From the NCBI GenBank assembly GCA_963578605.1, contig CAUZEA010000175.1, positions 1-8,294 of the forward strand: DNA of 8,294 nucleotides. The letters are read 5' to 3'. The position numbers and the translations under genes are program-made. Positions 5,901 through 8,294 of the stretch are shown one piece after another (within the stretch, counting starts at the first letter, position 1; every line of letters begins with the position of its first letter). The stretch is from JAKVCB01 sp963578605. Lineage in GTDB: Bacteria; Planctomycetota; Planctomycetia; Pirellulales; Lacipirellulaceae. The notes below the pieces were generated by a model that saw nothing but the letters and a program-made list of their open reading frames with translations, had not been told where the DNA came from and did no database searches.

Positions 5901-6101
5901 ATGAAACTACCTGCAGAATTTGTAGCTCTATCACAAAAAATCGGCGCCGACCGACTTCGGGTCCCAGGCCCCGGTGGCAACACATCGATCAAGCGTGACG
6001 GCCCAATGTGGATCAAGGCACGCACCAAACTCGCCGAAGCGGAACTACGTGACCGGGACGCGAAAAAATATCGCCACACATTGGCCAAAACCGAAAGCTG
6101 A
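5901..6101 (+). pseudogene. class II aldolase/adducin-family protein, severely truncated (66 aa)
   Basis: The N-terminal half matches the start of class II aldolase/adducin proteins: EFVALSQKIGADRLRVPGPG, then the phosphate-binding GGNTSIK (residues 25-31) and MWIKA (36-40). Full-length members normally continue with SGT and have several hundred further residues carrying the zinc-binding histidines. Here WIKA is followed by RTKLAEAELRD and a basic tail, DAKKYRHTLAKTES, then TGA. No histidine cluster or catalytic acid remains, so aldol cleavage is not expected. The neighbouring frames show no continuation, which points to a deletion rather than a simple frameshift. The ORF keeps operon spacing (3 nt after the HAD stop, 3 nt before the kinase ATG), so it may survive to preserve translational coupling. 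It is a pseudogene unless the stub has a new role. Confidence 0.75.
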
Positions 6102-6104
6102 ACC

Positions 6105-7391
6105 ATGCCGCTCTACCTGGGGATTGACGTAGGGACGGCAGGTGTACGAACGGCTGTCATCCATGCCGATGGTAAGGAGGTCGCCTCGGCATCCGTCCCT
6201 ATGGAAGCTTCTGTTCGGGTCGATGATCGCCCTTGCCAGGACCCGAATGTTTGGTGGGAAGCTGTTCGCCAGTGCCTTGGTAAACAGGCCCAGACCCTTG
6301 GGGCCGCAGGACATTCGATGCGTGAAATCGAGGCACTTGCCGTCGATGGCACTTCCGGCACAACTCTGCTGGCCGACGATGCGCTTACTCCTCTGACGCC
6401 TGGTTACATGTACAACTCGTCGAACTTCAACGAAGAGGCCGCAGCAATCGCAGCCCACGCCCCTGAAAAGTCGATCGCCCAAGGGCCAAATTCTGGTTTG
6501 GCGAGACTCTTGTTTCTTCAAAAACAACCTGGCAGCGAACGGGCAACATTTGCGTGTCACCAGGCCGATTGGATTGCAGCCAGGCTGATGCGGCGGGGTG
6601 GACTGTCGGACGAAACAAATGTTTTGAAGATGGGTTATGACGTAGAGAGACGCGAATGGCCAGGCTGGTTTTCCGCGATTGGTGTAACGACCGAGTTGCT
6701 TCCCGAAGTTAAGCCCGTTGGCGATTCGTTCGGAGTTGTCAGCGACGAGACTGTCTCGGAATTCGGCTTTCGTAAGGAGCTGGAGGTCATCGCCGGCGCG
6801 ACCGACAGTAACGCTGCGTTCCTGGCGGCGGGAGCATCCGAGGTAGGGGAGGGCGTAACGTCGCTGGGCACGACGCTCGTCATCAAGTTCTTGTCGGATC
6901 AGCCAGTGTCAGACGCGGCCCGAGGCATTTACAGTCACCGCATAAAAGAGATGTGGTTGCCTGGAGGGGCTTCCAACACGGGCGGAGGTGTGCTGCTCGA
7001 TTATTTTACGGCAGGGCAGATGAGCCAGATGGAGAAGGACCTGGATCCCCGGAACCTGGTTGGGCTCGACTACTACCCGCTTTCCAGGCCTGGTGAGCGG
7101 TTTCCGATATCGGATCCCGACTTTCAACCGCGACTTGAACCGCGTCCAAAGAGTGATGCGAAATTCTTCCAGGCAATGCTCGAAGGCATTAGCGAAATCG
7201 AGCGAATTGGCTACGCAGCGTTACGAGATCTCGGATCACCGGAACTTCAACGGGTGTTCACCTCGGGGGGCGGCGCGCAGAACCAAGGCTGGACAAAGAT
7301 CCGCGAGGCAAAGCTGGGTGTGCCAATCTCCGCAGCTCTATCGAGTCACGCCTCAGTAGGCGCGGCAAGAATTGCCGCGGGGCTGGTGTAA
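6105..7391 (+). CDS. FGGY-family carbohydrate kinase, D-ribulokinase-like
   Basis: At 428 aa this is a short FGGY kinase. It has the N-terminal phosphate-binding motif GIDVGTAGVRTAV (residues 6-18), AVDGTSGTTLL (79-89), a likely catalytic Asp234 in IAGATDSNAAFLAAGA, GGASNTGGGVLLDYF (287-301) and the C-terminal adenosine-site region TSGGGAQNQGW (386-396). The pattern (MYNSS, HQADWI, TSLGTTLVIK, YSHRI, LDYYPLSRPGERFPISDP, LEGISEIERIGY) resembles the cyanobacterial and plant D-ribulokinase group (the xylulose kinase-1 type) more than xylulokinase proper. It would phosphorylate a ketose with ATP in the cytoplasm; D-ribulose is the best guess, and a deoxy-ketose such as L-fuculose is an alternative given the aldolase neighbour. 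The start at 6105 lies 3 nt after the aldolase remnant, with only a weak ribosome-binding site, consistent with translational coupling. The protein looks complete. Confidence 0.9.
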   Translation: MPLYLGIDVGTAGVRTAVIHADGKEVASASVPMEASVRVDDRPCQDPNVWWEAVRQCLGKQAQTLGAAGHSMREIEALAVDGTSGTTLLADDALTPLTPGYMYNSSNFNEEAAAIAAHAPEKSIAQGPNSGLARLLFLQKQPGSERATFACHQADWIAARLMRRGGLSDETNVLKMGYDVERREWPGWFSAIGVTTELLPEVKPVGDSFGVVSDETVSEFGFRKELEVIAGATDSNAAFLAAGASEVGEGVTSLGTTLVIKFLSDQPVSDAARGIYSHRIKEMWLPGGASNTGGGVLLDYFTAGQMSQMEKDLDPRNLVGLDYYPLSRPGERFPISDPDFQPRLEPRPKSDAKFFQAMLEGISEIERIGYAALRDLGSPELQRVFTSGGGAQNQGWTKIREAKLGVPISAALSSHASVGAARIAAGLV

Positions 7392-7434
7392 GGACGCAGC
7401 GTTACTGTCCGCTGGGTCCCACGATTCTTCTTTT
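7392..7434 (+). terminator. probable intrinsic terminator of the HAD-kinase operon
   Basis: Directly after the kinase stop, GGACGCAGCG (7392-7401) pairs with CGCTGGGTCC (7410-7419). This makes a 9-bp stem with one G-G mismatch and an 8-nt loop. A T-rich stretch TTCTTCTTTT (7425-7434) follows after a short gap. The position is right for a terminator, but the T-tract is interrupted and offset. It would separate the operon from the promoter that follows. Confidence 0.5.
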
Positions 7435-7460
7435 GAAGCCAAAAAAAATCCTGGTATACT
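7433..7460 (+). promoter_or_regulatory. sigma70-like promoter of the repeat-protein gene
   Basis: TTGAAG (7433-7438) and TATACT (7455-7460) are separated by 16 bp, with TGG directly before the -10 (extended -10, T7452 G7453) and an A-tract in the spacer. This is close to the sigma70 consensus. It lies about 87 bp upstream of the ATG at 7547, leaving a leader of roughly 80 nt. That leader holds a small hairpin CAGCAG (7470-7475) / CTGCTG (7486-7491). Confidence 0.6.
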
Positions 7461-7546
7461 CAGGAACGGCAGCAGCTATTGAGTTCTGCTGTACCAACTT
7501 GTGTTTACCGTCTTGCTTTGGGCTGTAGCGATCTAATAGGCGAGAA

Positions 7547-8294
7547 ATGAAACGTCACCGGTTATCGATAGCCTTGGTATGCGGCTGCTTTGCTGCTGGC
7601 TCTGTTTGGTCAGGGGCGGGCGGATGTGACTACGACTGGTGATGTTGATCCCAGTGGTGCTACAGATCCCTGGGAGGTCGGGGACTATCTGATGGTGGGC
7701 AACTCTGGCAACGGTACTCTTGTCGTGGAGGCGGGCGGTATGGTTTCCAGTGTTTACGGCCACGTTGGTAACGGCGATGGTTCAACAGGCATGGCGACGA
7801 TCACCGGAACGAGCTCGCAGTGGAACAACTCCAGCGAGCTCCGCGTGGGCTGGCGTGGCAACGGCACGTTGAAGGTGGAGGCGGGTGGTGTGGTTTCTAA
7901 TACCAACGGTCACCTCGGTCGCAACTTTAGCTCAACAGGCACGGTAAGGGTCAATGGCGACGGCTCCGAGTGGAACAACTCAGGCGGCCTGAATGTCGGC
8001 TATGCTGACTCCGGTACGCTCAGCGTGGAGGCGGGCGGTGCGGTTTCCAGTCTTTACGGTTACATCGGTCGCGGGTCTGGCTCAACCGGTGAGGCGACGG
8101 TCACCGACGCCGATTCCGAGTGGAAAAACTCAATCAGCCTGACGGTGGGCTCCAGTGGCAACGGCAGACTGAACGTCGAGGCGGGCGGTGAAGTTTCAAA
8201 TACCAGGGCTTACCTCGGTTTCAATTTAGGTTCAACCGGCGAGGCGAGGGTTGCCGGCGCGGGCTCGAAGTGGACCAACTCGAACTCGCTGTTC
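7547..8294 (+). CDS. T5SS/PEP-CTERM-type repeat surface protein, frameshifted signal peptide, 3' end beyond window
   Basis: From 7572 to the window end an uninterrupted frame (241 codons) encodes ADVTTTGDVDPSGATDPW followed by 50-residue repeats of the form ...GNGTLxVEAGGxVS..., STGxAxVxGxxSxWNNS. These match the T5SS/PEP-CTERM-associated repeat type found in long secreted beta-helix proteins of planctomycetes. The start is broken. ATG 7547 (AGG at 7538-7540 as weak SD) gives MKRHRLSIALVCG..., but this frame stops at 7642. The passenger frame begins after a TAG (7569-7571) with PWYAAALLLALFGQGRADV, plainly the hydrophobic part of the same signal peptide. Joining the two at about 7574-7578, by removing one base or restoring two, would give a normal signal peptide. 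A mutation, phase-variation-like switch or sequencing error could explain it. Any C-terminal anchor lies beyond the window. Confidence 0.75.
7689..8294 (+). repeat. 150-bp coding tandem repeats (50 aa units)
   Basis: Units beginning with the serine of STG start at 7782, 7932 and 8082, each exactly 150 bp long. A fourth starts at 8232 and is cut by the window end, and a partial first unit (from about 7689) precedes them. Conserved positions in each unit are STG, SxW, L.VG, G.L.VEAGG.VS and the G before the next STG. Units also alternate: SS-x-YG in the first and third copies, and SNT...LG.N in the second and fourth. This suggests growth by duplication of a 300-bp pair. Confidence 0.9.

Noticed and set aside
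7782..8294. Regular 150-bp repeats considered as a CRISPR or satellite array
   Set aside because: The repeats are in-frame coding units of a surface protein, diverged at the DNA level, with no short identical repeats and unique spacers.

Overview
This window looks like accessory chromosome from a planctomycete or a relative in the Planctomycetes-Verrucomicrobia group. I base that on family resemblance remembered from those genomes, not on a search. The points of resemblance are a cytoplasmic-looking BNR 'sialidase', a secreted PQQ-like propeller starting near DDWPQW, a HAD-IIA / class II aldolase / FGGY kinase trio, and a T5SS/PEP-CTERM-type repeat protein. No ribosomal or other housekeeping marker is present, so the taxonomic call is moderate.

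Layout. Positions 1-374 (minus) hold the 5' part of an IS3-family element: orfA, and the start of orfB running off the left edge. Its natural start codon appears to be CTG. A GC-rich hairpin (390-405) separates it from an SDR dehydrogenase of the L-fucose dehydrogenase type (485-1270, minus). Just upstream of the SDR lie a tRNA-Leu(GAG) with several stem mismatches (1300-1384, minus) and an orphan TPR fragment (1398-1559, minus). Positions 1560-2184 have no convincing gene, only possible coding debris and a 51-codon small ORF. Next comes a BNR/Asp-box protein (2185/2191-3318, plus), convergent with a secreted PQQ-like beta-propeller (3475-4731, minus).

A 287-bp divergent spacer leads to a compact plus-strand operon: HAD-IIA phosphatase (5019-5897), a 66-aa remnant of a class II aldolase (5901-6101), and a D-ribulokinase-like FGGY kinase (6105-7391). 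A hairpin that could terminate the operon follows, then a well-formed sigma70-like promoter (7433-7460). The last gene encodes a surface repeat protein with 50-aa (150-bp) repeats. It runs off the right edge, and its signal peptide is split between two frames.

How the genes fit together. SDR, kinase, aldolase and phosphatase point to breakdown of deoxy-sugars or pentoses, perhaps released from algal or host glycans. The aldolase is reduced to its N-terminus, so the route is either broken or completed by another enzyme. Several broken genes (IS3 element, TPR fragment, tRNA, aldolase, frameshifted repeat protein) suggest a region under rearrangement and decay. I found no convincing novel defence, CRISPR or phage system.
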